Notes: generated from the sequence alone by a model not told the origin. Positions 1-6,046 are shown, counted from the stretch's first letter. The stretch is DNA of 6,317 nucleotides from an uncultured Acetatifactor sp. (GCA_948896875.1 CAQUWW010000012.1:275-6591); one strand, 5' to 3'. Program-made: numbers and translations.

Positions 1-530
1 TCGATGTGGCGTTGCTGAAGGAAGTAAAGGAAGTGAAGAGAGCCAGACTGACCGAATATGCGGCGGCCAGACCCAGTGCGCAGTATCATGAGTGTGGGGC
101 GGGGAGCAATGTATGGACCGTGAAATGTGATATCGCATTGCCCTGTGCTACCCAGAACGAGCTGCATCTGGAGGATGCGAAGACTTTGGTTGCAAACGGC
201 TGCTTTGCTGTGGCTGAGGGGGCAAATATGCCTACCACCATGGAAGCCACAGAGTATCTCCAGAAGAACGGCGTGTTGTTCTGCCCCGGAAAGGCTTCCA
301 ACGCAGGCGGCGTAGCCACTTCCGCGCTGGAGATGAGCCAGAACAGCGAACGTCTCAGCTGGACCTTTGAGGAAGTGGATTCCAAGCTGCAGGGAATTAT
401 GGTGAATATCTTCCACAATCTGGATGATGCGGCGAAGAAATATGGCATGGAAGGCAATTATGTGGCCGGCGCCAATATCGCAGGATTCCTGAAGGTAGCG
501 GAGGCCATGACAGCGCAGGGAATCGTGTAA
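1..530 (+). CDS. gdhA: NADP-specific glutamate dehydrogenase, C-terminal part (5' end outside window)
   Basis: Catalyses reversible reductive amination of 2-oxoglutarate with ammonium and NADPH to give glutamate, a cytoplasmic step of ammonium assimilation. The open frame runs in from the left edge (first whole codon at 3-5) and stops with TAA at 528-530, giving about 175 residues of a family usually near 445-450, so the N-terminal substrate-binding half is missing from view. Visible family blocks are KCDIALPCATQNEL, EGANMPTTMEATE, PGKASNAGGVATSALEMSQN and YVAGANIAGFLKVAEAM, which match the Rossmann dinucleotide-binding domain and C-terminal helices of the hexameric bacterial GdhA type. No break or frameshift is seen. 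An intrinsic-type hairpin follows about 45 bases after the stop, so it probably ends its own transcript. The GTG at 6 is an internal valine codon, not a start. The family call is very secure; NADP rather than NAD specificity is inferred from overall resemblance to GdhA. Confidence 0.95.
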   Translation, partial: DVALLKEVKEVKRARLTEYAAARPSAQYHECGAGSNVWTVKCDIALPCATQNELHLEDAKTLVANGCFAVAEGANMPTTMEATEYLQKNGVLFCPGKASNAGGVATSALEMSQNSERLSWTFEEVDSKLQGIMVNIFHNLDDAAKKYGMEGNYVAGANIAGFLKVAEAMTAQGIV

Positions 531-574
531 GTTTGGAAGGAACACGGGATTAACCTGGGAACAGGATAGAAAAG

Positions 575-614
575 AAATGCCGGAGAGGCTGGATGTAGCC
601 TGACTCCGGCATTT
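575..614 (+). terminator. Intrinsic-type terminator after gdhA
   Basis: An 11-bp perfect stem (AAATGCCGGAG at 575-585 with CTCCGGCATTT at 604-614) encloses a second 5-bp stem (586-590 with 597-601), a six-base loop and a two-base bulge. The A-run on the left and ATTTATAATTAT on the right give a modest T-rich tail. The tail is not a pure U-run, so efficiency is uncertain, but the position just after gdhA and before a new promoter fits a terminator. Confidence 0.75.
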
Positions 615-692
615 ATAATTATAGGAAAGTCCGTCGTCAGATGGACATGGAATTCGGAGAGAATATTGGATATCCTTATAACTGTTTTGCTA

Positions 693-721
693 TTGACAAA
701 TTGTGAGAGATGAAATATAAT
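693..721 (+). promoter_or_regulatory. Sigma-A (sigma-70 type) promoter of the hicA operon
   Basis: TTGACA at 693-698 and TATAAT at 716-721 are both exact consensus hexamers separated by the optimal 17 bases. Transcription would start near 728, leaving a leader of about 36 bases before the hicA start at 764. A promoter this strong normally needs repression, which the overlapping palindrome at 721-741 could provide. Confidence 0.85.
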
Positions 722-741
722 GCAACTATAAAGTAGTTGCA
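721..741. promoter_or_regulatory. Palindromic candidate operator overlapping -10 and +1 of the hicA promoter
   Basis: TGCAACTA at 721-728 and TAGTTGCA at 734-741 form a perfect inverted repeat with 8-bp arms and a 5-base spacer (TAAAG). The left arm shares its first base with the -10 hexamer, and the repeat spans the expected transcription start. HicB antitoxins with a ribbon-helix-helix domain are known to bind palindromes in their own promoters, so this is a natural HicB or HicAB binding site. Binding is inferred, not shown. Confidence 0.7.
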
Positions 742-763
742 AAAGGGGTGAGCGCTATAGAGG

Positions 764-1021
764 ATGAGTAAGTATGAAAAGGCGAAGGAACGAATACGAC
801 AAAAGCCAAAAGACTATACTTATACAGAAGCAAAATATTTATTAGGGAAAATGGGGTTTATAGAGTGGAGTAAAGGCAGGACATCCGGTTCAAGGGTCGG
901 TTTTTTCAGGGAGGCAGACAAAACGACAATTTTATTACACAAACCGCATCCGGAAGACATAATGGACAGAGGGGCAGTGGGAGATCTGGTCGATTACTTA
1001 AAGGGAATAGGTGAATTGTGA
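764..1021 (+). CDS. hicA: HicA-family toxin (mRNA interferase)
   Basis: An 85-residue protein of the HicA family: small toxins with a dsRNA-binding-like alpha-beta-beta-beta-alpha fold that cleave or block mRNA and are neutralised by HicB. Seen here are an N-terminal helix (about 6-30), the loop and strand GRTSGSRVGFF (38-48), the strand TTILLHKPHP (54-63) and a C-terminal helix (72-82). In canonical HicA the catalytic histidine lies in a GSHxxF-type motif; this protein has Arg44 there (GSRVGF). Histidines 59 and 62 remain in the HKPHP strand. I recall a branch of HicA proteins with this GSRVxF form, so it may still be active. The ATG at 764 is fixed by an in-frame stop at 758-760; its Shine-Dalgarno is poor, because GAGG directly abuts the ATG and AAAAGGGG ends 15 bases upstream. 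The stop overlaps the hicB start, as expected of a toxin-antitoxin operon. Confidence 0.85.
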   Translation: MSKYEKAKERIRQKPKDYTYTEAKYLLGKMGFIEWSKGRTSGSRVGFFREADKTTILLHKPHPEDIMDRGAVGDLVDYLKGIGEL

Positions 1022-1539
1022 TGAAGAAAAATATTCTGGAATATAAAGGGTATCATACGACGGTTGAATTTGATGCTGAAACATATGTGCTTCGGGGGAA
1101 AATAGAAGGAATAAATGATTTTGTCAATTTTGAAAGTAATGACCCAAGGACAATTGAACAGGAATTTCACAAAGCTGTGGATGATTACTTAATTTTCTGT
1201 CAGGAAGTGGGAAAAGAACCGGATAAAGAATATAAAGGGACCTTTAATATAAGAATACAGCCGACTTTGCATAAAAAGTTAGCTCTTCTTGCGTTAAAGA
1301 ATGGTGACTCTCTGAATGCTGTGGTGGAGAAGGCAATACAGGCCTATGTGGAAGAGAGTAAAGTAACAAGCACAGAATTGCAACAGACAATTCGGATTTT
1401 GTCGGCTGCACTTGCGACGCAAAGGATTTATAAGAAAGAATGTACAATGCAGATTGCAGCAGAGTCCAAAATCATTCCTTTTGGGGGGCACACATCGCCT
1501 AATATAAAGATGTCATATCAGGAAACGAGGTTAAGTTAG
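1021..1539 (+). CDS. hicB: HicB-family antitoxin with C-terminal extension
   Basis: Cytoplasmic antitoxin expected to bind and block HicA and to repress the operon. Residue numbers count from the ATG at 1021 (172 aa). Residues 8-70 match the HicB partial RNase H-like domain (YKGYHTTVEFD, LRGKIEGINDFVNFE, FHKAVDDYLIFCQEVGKEP). Residues 73-111 form a ribbon-helix-helix DNA-binding domain: strand FNIRI, then PTLHKKLALLAL and SLNAVVEKAIQAYV. HicB proteins of this type usually end about here. This one continues for some 60 residues (112-172), with a helix-like stretch (about 118-136), a hydrophobic IIPFGG and a polar end. I infer the tail is a chaperone-addiction (ChAD-like) segment because a SecB-like gene follows. 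ATG 1021 (TGATG overlap with the hicA stop, AGGTG 7 bases upstream) is preferred; GTG 1018 would add one residue. The TAG stop abuts the next ATG. Confidence 0.88.
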   Translation: MKKNILEYKGYHTTVEFDAETYVLRGKIEGINDFVNFESNDPRTIEQEFHKAVDDYLIFCQEVGKEPDKEYKGTFNIRIQPTLHKKLALLALKNGDSLNAVVEKAIQAYVEESKVTSTELQQTIRILSAALATQRIYKKECTMQIAAESKIIPFGGHTSPNIKMSYQETRLS

Positions 1540-1992
1540 ATGATAAAAAATTTATCTGAGTATTTCTTGCCGGAACAGGAATTTTATTTACAGTCGATAA
1601 ATTATGACAGATTAAACAGTGTTATGTCAAAAGAGGAAGTTTTTCTGAACTGTACTGATAATATCCATGTGGAGAGGAATGAAAATAACGGTGTAAAAGT
1701 GACTGTCACAAGAGAGCTGTTCTTCGAACCTGGAGAAATGTTCAGGTTGTCCGTAGCCTTTGGAGCGGATTTGCAATTTGATTTACAAAGGGCAGAGGAG
1801 TATGACTGGAACGAAGTGAATCTTGCGGAAGAGTTTCGGGATAACGGAGATTTTGTGATCCTCAATTTGATGAGCAGAATTACTCTGCTGATAGCACAGA
1901 TCACCTCGTCATTTGGTCAACAGCCATTGATCTTGCCGCCAGGCATCTCAAAATCTGATAATAAAATGAATCCTGAGAAAAATAATACATGA
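1540..1992 (+). CDS. SecB-like chaperone, third gene of the hicAB operon
   Basis: A 150-residue cytoplasmic protein resembling SecB/SecB-like export chaperones, which hold client polypeptides unfolded. The order of elements matches: strand EFYLQSINYDRLNSVM (14-29), strands VKVTVTRELFF (52-62) and MFRLSVAFGADLQF (67-80), an acidic stretch (84-100), a long helix FVILNLMSRITLLIAQITSSFG (105-126) and a PLILPP turn (129-134), equivalent to the SecB C-terminal helix and its 'fP.l.l.P' ending. A polar tail follows (135-150). The start codon directly follows the hicB stop with no gap, with GAGG at 1527-1530 inside hicB, so the two are translationally coupled. Most Bacillota lack canonical SecB, so a solitary copy inside a toxin-antitoxin operon points to a dedicated TAC chaperone that protects the antitoxin rather than general export. 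The fold call is by eye from weak similarity; an alternative is an uncharacterised TA accessory protein. Confidence 0.8.
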   Translation: MIKNLSEYFLPEQEFYLQSINYDRLNSVMSKEEVFLNCTDNIHVERNENNGVKVTVTRELFFEPGEMFRLSVAFGADLQFDLQRAEEYDWNEVNLAEEFRDNGDFVILNLMSRITLLIAQITSSFGQQPLILPPGISKSDNKMNPEKNNT

Positions 1993-2020
1993 GATACAGA
2001 ATATTTTAGAGAGAAAAAGC

Positions 2021-3649
2021 ATGCGGAAGAAAGTACGAATTATAATCCTTTTATTTTGGGCAGTATGCCTGTGGTGTGGAACCAAAGCCTCCGCATCGGC
2101 GGAATCCCTTCCCTTTTACGAGGATGGCGATGTCGTGGGGGTGATGGGGGACAGCATTACACATGTGGTCTACAGCAAGCTGAGTTACGTGGAGCTGCTG
2201 GAAGAGTACTATCTGAGCCGGTTCCCCGGGCAGAAAACGGAGTTCCGCAATCTGGGCACAGCCGGATATAAGGCCGTGGATGTTTTGAATATCTATGATA
2301 AGGACCCTGCCTTACAGGGGATAAATAAGGCCGTGATTATGCTGGGAACCAATGAAGCTGTTTTGGGGATATCCACGGAAGAATACATTGGAAATATGGG
2401 AGAACTGGTGACGCGGCTGAAAGGGGACGGTTTGGACGGAGAGGATATCCTGATCCTCACACCGCCGATCTGTGATGAGAATTGCAGGGTGAATCGTGAT
2501 AAAAACGGAAAAACACGCTGGGCATTCGAGGATACCCTGCTGGAGTATATAGAAGCGCTGGAAGTCAAAGCGCAGGAGTGGGGTGTGCGGTACCTGGATA
2601 TTCATACACCCATGGCAGAACTGACGGAAGAGCTGCAGAGTGCGGAGGCCGGAAGTACATTGACAACGGACGGCATTCATCCAAATGCCGTGGGACAGAG
2701 GCTGATTGCATACTATATTCTTCAGGCACAGGGAGTCGGAGAGGAGCCTTTGACGGAAGTTTTCATACCGAAAGAGGGAGAAATCCAGGTATGCAGAGGA
2801 GAAGTGTCAGATTTCTACCGGGGAGAAAAAGGCCTGTGTTGGACCTGGAGGCCGGAGACACTGCCTGTGGCCGGAGCCTCCGGCGCGCAGCAGTTTCGAT
2901 CGCTTTTTGAAAAGGCAGACTTGCCCTATCAAAATCTGCTGCAAGTGGAAGGGCTTCCGGAAGAGACTTCTTACAGGGTGCTGATGGGAGAGACAGAGCC
3001 TGGAAGCTATACGGGAAGTGCCCTGGCGGAAGGGATTGATCTTGGAAGGCTGGAGGGACATCCGCAGCAGGAGGCCATGGGGCAGGTGGATGCTCTGAGC
3101 AAGGCCCGGCATCAGAATTTGATAACTTACCGTAACATGTGGATCGAGATTGCCATGCAGAGGACCACATACGTTCCGGAGGAAGTTCAGGCGCAATACG
3201 AGAGCTGGAGAGCGGAGGACAATCGACTTCGGAACGAAATCTATGCCATTGCGGAAGGGCTGCAGGGCGGCGTATTTCGTATGGCGGTCATAGAAGAGGG
3301 ATCCTCCCCGGAAGAACTGGAGCAGGAGGCGGAAGCCGCGAAAAGGGCCGAGGAGGAGGCAAGAAAGGCGGCGGAAGAGCAGGCTGCAAGAGAGGAAGAG
3401 GCCGCAAGGAAGGCAGCGGAAGAACAGGCCGCAAGAGAAGAGGAGGAAGCCGCAAGGAAGGCAGCGGAAGAGCAGAAAAGGAGAGAAGAGGAGGCTGCCA
3501 GAGAAGCCGCAGAGGAAGCCGCCCGGGAAGAGGCGGAAGCACAGGCTCTTTTGCAGAAGCGGATTCTGCTTGGCACAGGTATGGGCGTGCTTGTCATATG
3601 GTTGGCGGTATGGGCGCGACGTCAGAAGAGACAAAACAAAGGAAGCTAA
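2021..3649 (+). CDS. Exported membrane-anchored SGNH/GDSL hydrolase with charged helical stalk
   Basis: A 542-residue predicted extracytoplasmic esterase or acetylesterase. Residues 1-27 are a signal peptide (KK, hydrophobic core, ASASA site). The SGNH domain (about 37-240) has block I GDSIT with nucleophile Ser45, block II NLGTAG (77-82), block III GTNE with Asn111, and block V DGIHPN with Asp217 and His220, so the full catalytic set is present. Residues 255-425 form a second domain (YRVLMGETEPGSY, LAEGIDLGRL, YRNMWIEIA) of a type I recall from other SGNH hydrolases. Residues 431-510 are an Ala/Glu/Arg/Lys-rich helix with 15-16-residue repeats. A membrane segment (about 515-531) followed by RRQKRQNK anchors the C-terminus, leaving the enzyme outside. 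The start has only a weak GAGA Shine-Dalgarno. It lies 28 bases after the SecB-like gene and may receive read-through from that operon. The substrate is unknown; deacetylation of polysaccharide or peptidoglycan is possible. Confidence 0.88.
   Translation: MRKKVRIIILLFWAVCLWCGTKASASAESLPFYEDGDVVGVMGDSITHVVYSKLSYVELLEEYYLSRFPGQKTEFRNLGTAGYKAVDVLNIYDKDPALQGINKAVIMLGTNEAVLGISTEEYIGNMGELVTRLKGDGLDGEDILILTPPICDENCRVNRDKNGKTRWAFEDTLLEYIEALEVKAQEWGVRYLDIHTPMAELTEELQSAEAGSTLTTDGIHPNAVGQRLIAYYILQAQGVGEEPLTEVFIPKEGEIQVCRGEVSDFYRGEKGLCWTWRPETLPVAGASGAQQFRSLFEKADLPYQNLLQVEGLPEETSYRVLMGETEPGSYTGSALAEGIDLGRLEGHPQQEAMGQVDALSKARHQNLITYRNMWIEIAMQRTTYVPEEVQAQYESWRAEDNRLRNEIYAIAEGLQGGVFRMAVIEEGSSPEELEQEAEAAKRAEEEARKAAEEQAAREEEAARKAAEEQAAREEEEAARKAAEEQKRREEEAAREAAEEAAREEAEAQALLQKRILLGTGMGVLVIWLAVWARRQKRQNKGS
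3356..3525 (+). repeat. Degenerate in-frame repeats coding the helical stalk
   Basis: Purine-rich tandem repeats inside the hydrolase gene encode units of the form ARKAAEEQAAREEE. The repeated arginines fall at residues 448, 463 and 479, giving periods of 15 and 16 codons. A 23-base stretch at 3401-3423 recurs exactly at 3449-3471, 48 bases away, which points to recent duplication. The purine bias leaves long open shadow frames on both strands here; none has its own support. Confidence 0.8.
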
Positions 3650-3660
3650 AAGCCTGAAAA

Positions 3661-3694
3661 AGGGCCGGTCAGCATGAACATGCCGGCCGGCCCT
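3661..3694. terminator. Bidirectional terminator between convergent genes
   Basis: AGGGCCGG at 3661-3668 pairs with CCGGCCCT at 3687-3694. The stem continues through a T-G and a C-G pair, one mismatch and four more pairs (3672-3675 with 3680-3683) to a GAAC loop. Read on the minus strand it is followed by TTTTT (3661-3657), a classic intrinsic terminator for the chemoreceptor gene that ends at 3724. On the + strand the tail is TAAATAG, weaker, but it lies 11 bases after the hydrolase stop and may serve it too. Confidence 0.85.
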
Positions 3695-3723
3695 AAATAG
3701 TCCGTCATTTACTTATAGGAAAC

Positions 3724-5079
3724 TTACCCTTGTTCGGAGATGAGCTCCAGAATTTTCTTTAAATCGGAAATCAGATTTCTGGAATACAGTTCCGCTTCCC
3801 GATAAATCTGCTGTGCTTCCATATGCTTCCCGCTGTTGACAGCATTGATTACGGAGGCTCCATACTTATGAAGCTTCTGGTGCTTCGGCCCCAGGCCATT
3901 CCAGATGGGCAGGACGCCCGGCATATCCGGTGTCATGGCGTAGTAGAAATGACCGAAACCACATTTGGAAGAATCCAGCTGCAGCGGAATAACAGTTTGT
4001 GTGTCCACCATTTTTTTCAGATTGCTCAGCCAGGTATAGTGGGAAGAAATGGCATTGTTCACATATTGAGCGAATTCCTGATTTTCCAGGTGATAGAATG
4101 CATCCTTGGCCATATCTCCCATTTGCTTTACCGTATCGTCCAGAGTCTTCTCAATGCCGACTACCGGCTCCGTGGCCTGACGCAAGTCTTCGCCTACCTT
4201 CTGCATGAAATCTGTGCTTTCCATCAGCTGATTTTGCATTTCTGCCATAGAGCTGCTGATTTCCTCACTGACGGCGGCGATGGAACTGACCGACTCGTTG
4301 ATGTGAGAGACATGCTGCTGACTTTCCAGGTTGATTTCCCATACGTTCTTGATTTTATCTGTCATGGAGAGAAGAGAATCCACTGTGCTCTTGGAACTGC
4401 TGACACTTTTCTGGGAAGCTTCCTTCATGGTCTTTACAAAGGATTCCATATTGGAGGTCAGCTTCTGGGTTTCCTCCGAAAGCTCTCGAATCTCATTTGC
4501 CACTACGGCAAAGCCCTTTCCTGCCTCGCCGGCTCTGGCGGCTTCCACAGAAGCATTCAAAGCCAGCAGATTGGTCTGCATGGATATGGAGCCGATGCCG
4601 GAGATAACATTGCTGATATGGTTGATGATATTGACCAGTTCGTCCATATCCTTCTGCATTTCCCTTGAGACCGCAATGGTCTGATCGGACAGATCTCTGA
4701 TATCTGTCAGTTCCTTTTGGCTGGACTCGATTTTTTGATAGACCTCGTCTGTTTTCCCTGCAACTGTGACAATGGTGTTGGTGAGCTGTTCATGCTGGCT
4801 GTCCGAAGTACCCACGGAATTTCCGAAAATGGTCTCCGTAGCGTTGGTAATGCGCTGGGAGATATCCATAATTTTTTCCGTCTGGTGCTGCATCGTCAGA
4901 TCAAGAGAGCTGATTTGCATGACTGCCTTTATGTTCTTATCAAACACTTCTGCAAACTGCTTTCTTCCGTTGGACAGTCTCTGGTAAATTTGATTCAGTT
5001 CCGGTTCAGGGGAGTAATCGGCCGTTTTCAATTCTGAAACAGCCCGCATCAGTATGGTTTTTTTCTTTTTTGTAGCCAT
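3724..5079 (-). CDS. Soluble methyl-accepting chemotaxis protein with C-terminal CZB zinc-binding domain
   Basis: A 451-residue cytoplasmic chemoreceptor. No signal peptide, membrane segment, HAMP or PAS domain is visible. A short N-terminal region (1-60) leads into a long helical coiled-coil signalling domain (about 60-330) with the universal receptor tip QTNLLALNASVEAARAGEAGKGFAVVANEIREL at 168-200, which contacts CheA and CheW. The C-terminal domain (about 335-415) matches the chemoreceptor zinc-binding (CZB) family: HYTW with His347 and Trp350, KCGFGHF with Cys373, and HQKLH with His400 and His404, so the 3His/1Cys ligand set is complete. CZB receptors in other bacteria are linked to zinc and to oxidant (HOCl) sensing through the Cys-Zn site; the same role here is inference. 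AGAGGA (5091-5086) lies 6 bases before the ATG. The start is 20 bases from the stop of the araC-family gene upstream, indicating co-transcription, and a strong terminator follows the end. Confidence 0.93.
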   Translation of the reverse strand: MATKKKKTILMRAVSELKTADYSPEPELNQIYQRLSNGRKQFAEVFDKNIKAVMQISSLDLTMQHQTEKIMDISQRITNATETIFGNSVGTSDSQHEQLTNTIVTVAGKTDEVYQKIESSQKELTDIRDLSDQTIAVSREMQKDMDELVNIINHISNVISGIGSISMQTNLLALNASVEAARAGEAGKGFAVVANEIRELSEETQKLTSNMESFVKTMKEASQKSVSSSKSTVDSLLSMTDKIKNVWEINLESQQHVSHINESVSSIAAVSEEISSSMAEMQNQLMESTDFMQKVGEDLRQATEPVVGIEKTLDDTVKQMGDMAKDAFYHLENQEFAQYVNNAISSHYTWLSNLKKMVDTQTVIPLQLDSSKCGFGHFYYAMTPDMPGVLPIWNGLGPKHQKLHKYGASVINAVNSGKHMEAQQIYREAELYSRNLISDLKKILELISEQG

Positions 5080-5099
5080 AACAAATCCTCTTTCTTTCT

Positions 5100-5945
5100 T
5101 TAGAATTGCCCTATATCTCTATCATACGGGATTTTGGGGTTTTTGCAAGCTTTTTCTGAAAAATATATTTCACCTTTTCGATATTCTCCCGGTGTGCAGT
5201 GGAAAGTTTTCCGAAAAAGGCGGTTGAAATGATTGATATTTTGAAAACCGGATGCATAGGCGGCCTCTTTGATCGTGATCGCCTCGTTTGTCAGCAGGAA
5301 ACAGGCTTTTTGTAAGCGGGCCTGTATCAACTCGTCCATGGGAGAACAATGAAAATAAGCATTGTAGTATTTGTAAAACTGGCTTTTGCCAAGGTTCAGG
5401 ATTTTGCAGAGCTGATTGATACACCACGGCTGCTCGCAGTTGTTTAACATTTGGCCCCGGATGGACACGATTTCATGGTAAATATTCTGATACTGTTCAT
5501 TGGGTTCTTTTTTGTGTAACTGTTCTCTTGCCGTCTGAATGAGGAGCTGGTGCACATATAAATCCATGAGAGCTTCTCCATAAGCCGGCTGCCTGTTTAG
5601 AAATTCCTGGTAGATTTTTTTCAGAAGCCAGTGAATTTCCTCTGTATTGGCGGGATAGAACAGGGTATTTGTCTGAATGTTGTATTGTTCCACAAGTTCC
5701 TTGTCACAGAAGAAATGTACATAGCTGTTGAAAAAACGGTCTTCGGCCTGATAGTGCTGATAAGTTCCCGGCTCATAGAGAATACATGCGCCGGGGGAAG
5801 CCTCTGTGGAAGTGTGATCGGCAAAATGAAAGCGCATGGGCGAAAGAACCAGCAAAAAGAGATAGCTGGCGGTTCCAAAAGGACGATAAATCAACTCCTG
5901 ATCGGGATTGTGTGTATGATAGCCGCAGTATTCGATTTTGATCAT
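5100..5945 (-). CDS. AraC-family transcriptional regulator
   Basis: A 281-residue DNA-binding regulator. The N-terminal half (about 20-100) looks like an AraC-type cupin ligand-binding domain (PGACILYEPGTYQHY at 51-65, NSYVHF at 73-78). The C-terminal half carries two helix-turn-helix motifs: INQLCKILNLGKSQFYKYYNAYF (176-198) and ITIKEAAYASGFQNINHFNRLFRKTFHCTPGEYR (223-256), the latter being the family signature. A basic, polar tail of about 25 residues follows. The ATG at 5945 has AGGAGG (5962-5957) 11 bases upstream, slightly long. The gene is divergent from a GH51 arabinofuranosidase gene and 20 bases upstream of the chemoreceptor gene. The likely role is control of arabinose-oligosaccharide use through the shared 214-bp intergenic region, with autoregulation possible. 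The ligand cannot be read from the sequence. Confidence 0.93.
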   Translation of the reverse strand: MIKIEYCGYHTHNPDQELIYRPFGTASYLFLLVLSPMRFHFADHTSTEASPGACILYEPGTYQHYQAEDRFFNSYVHFFCDKELVEQYNIQTNTLFYPANTEEIHWLLKKIYQEFLNRQPAYGEALMDLYVHQLLIQTAREQLHKKEPNEQYQNIYHEIVSIRGQMLNNCEQPWCINQLCKILNLGKSQFYKYYNAYFHCSPMDELIQARLQKACFLLTNEAITIKEAAYASGFQNINHFNRLFRKTFHCTPGEYRKGEIYFSEKACKNPKIPYDRDIGQF

Positions 5946-6017
5946 GGATGGAATTGCCTCCTGCTATTTCATTGAGATAATCTGTATTGACAGTAGCCGT
6001 TCCGACATGGGCCGCGA

Positions 6018-6031
6018 TATCGGACTATCGG
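6018..6031. repeat. Short direct repeat TATCGG x2 in the divergent promoter region
   Basis: TATCGG occurs at 6018-6023 and 6026-6031, 8 bases apart start to start, next to the palindrome CGATATCG (6015-6022) and enclosed by GCCG/CGGC arms (6011-6014 and 6029-6032). It sits just downstream of the expected start of the araC-family transcript. It could be a regulator half-site pair or a leader hairpin; support is only positional. Confidence 0.3.
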
Positions 6032-6033
6032 CA

Positions 6034-6046
6034 GTTACAGTGTAAC
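6034..6046. promoter_or_regulatory. Inverted repeat over the araC-family gene promoter
   Basis: GTTACA (6034-6039) and TGTAAC (6041-6046) form a perfect 6-bp inverted repeat with a one-base spacer. It covers the -10 hexamer of the minus-strand promoter, a position suited to repression of the regulator gene. AraC-family proteins more often bind direct repeats, so another regulator could be involved. Confidence 0.4.

Noticed and set aside
629..646. Small hairpin GTCCGTC-GTCA-GATGGAC and nearby GGATATCC palindrome upstream of hicA
   Set aside because: Short stem with a G-T pair, no U-run, no recognised riboswitch or leader features, and upstream of the promoter.
748..771. Seven-codon GTG frame overlapping the hicA start as a leader peptide
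   Set aside because: No properly spaced ribosome-binding site for the GTG, and the frame is too short to distinguish from chance.
1933..1962. Possible internal promoter for the hydrolase gene (TTGCCG, 18 bases, GATAAT)
   Set aside because: Only partial matches inside an AT-rich coding end; cannot be told from background, though it would explain separate expression of the hydrolase.
2807..3657. Long open frames on both strands across the hydrolase gene
   Set aside because: They are shadows created by the purine-rich, stop-poor Ala/Glu/Arg repeats; the translations are low-complexity and lack ribosome-binding sites or family resemblance.
628..3706. AGTCCGTC at 628-635 and again at 3699-3706 as possible target-site duplication or att sites
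   Set aside because: Only eight bases, no extended identity, no integrase or transposase, and the AT-rich block ends well before the second copy; chance is likely.
3823..4684. Plus-strand open frames opposite the chemoreceptor gene
   Set aside because: The minus-strand frame encodes an unmistakable chemoreceptor with the universal tip motif and CZB ligands, so the antisense frames are by-products.
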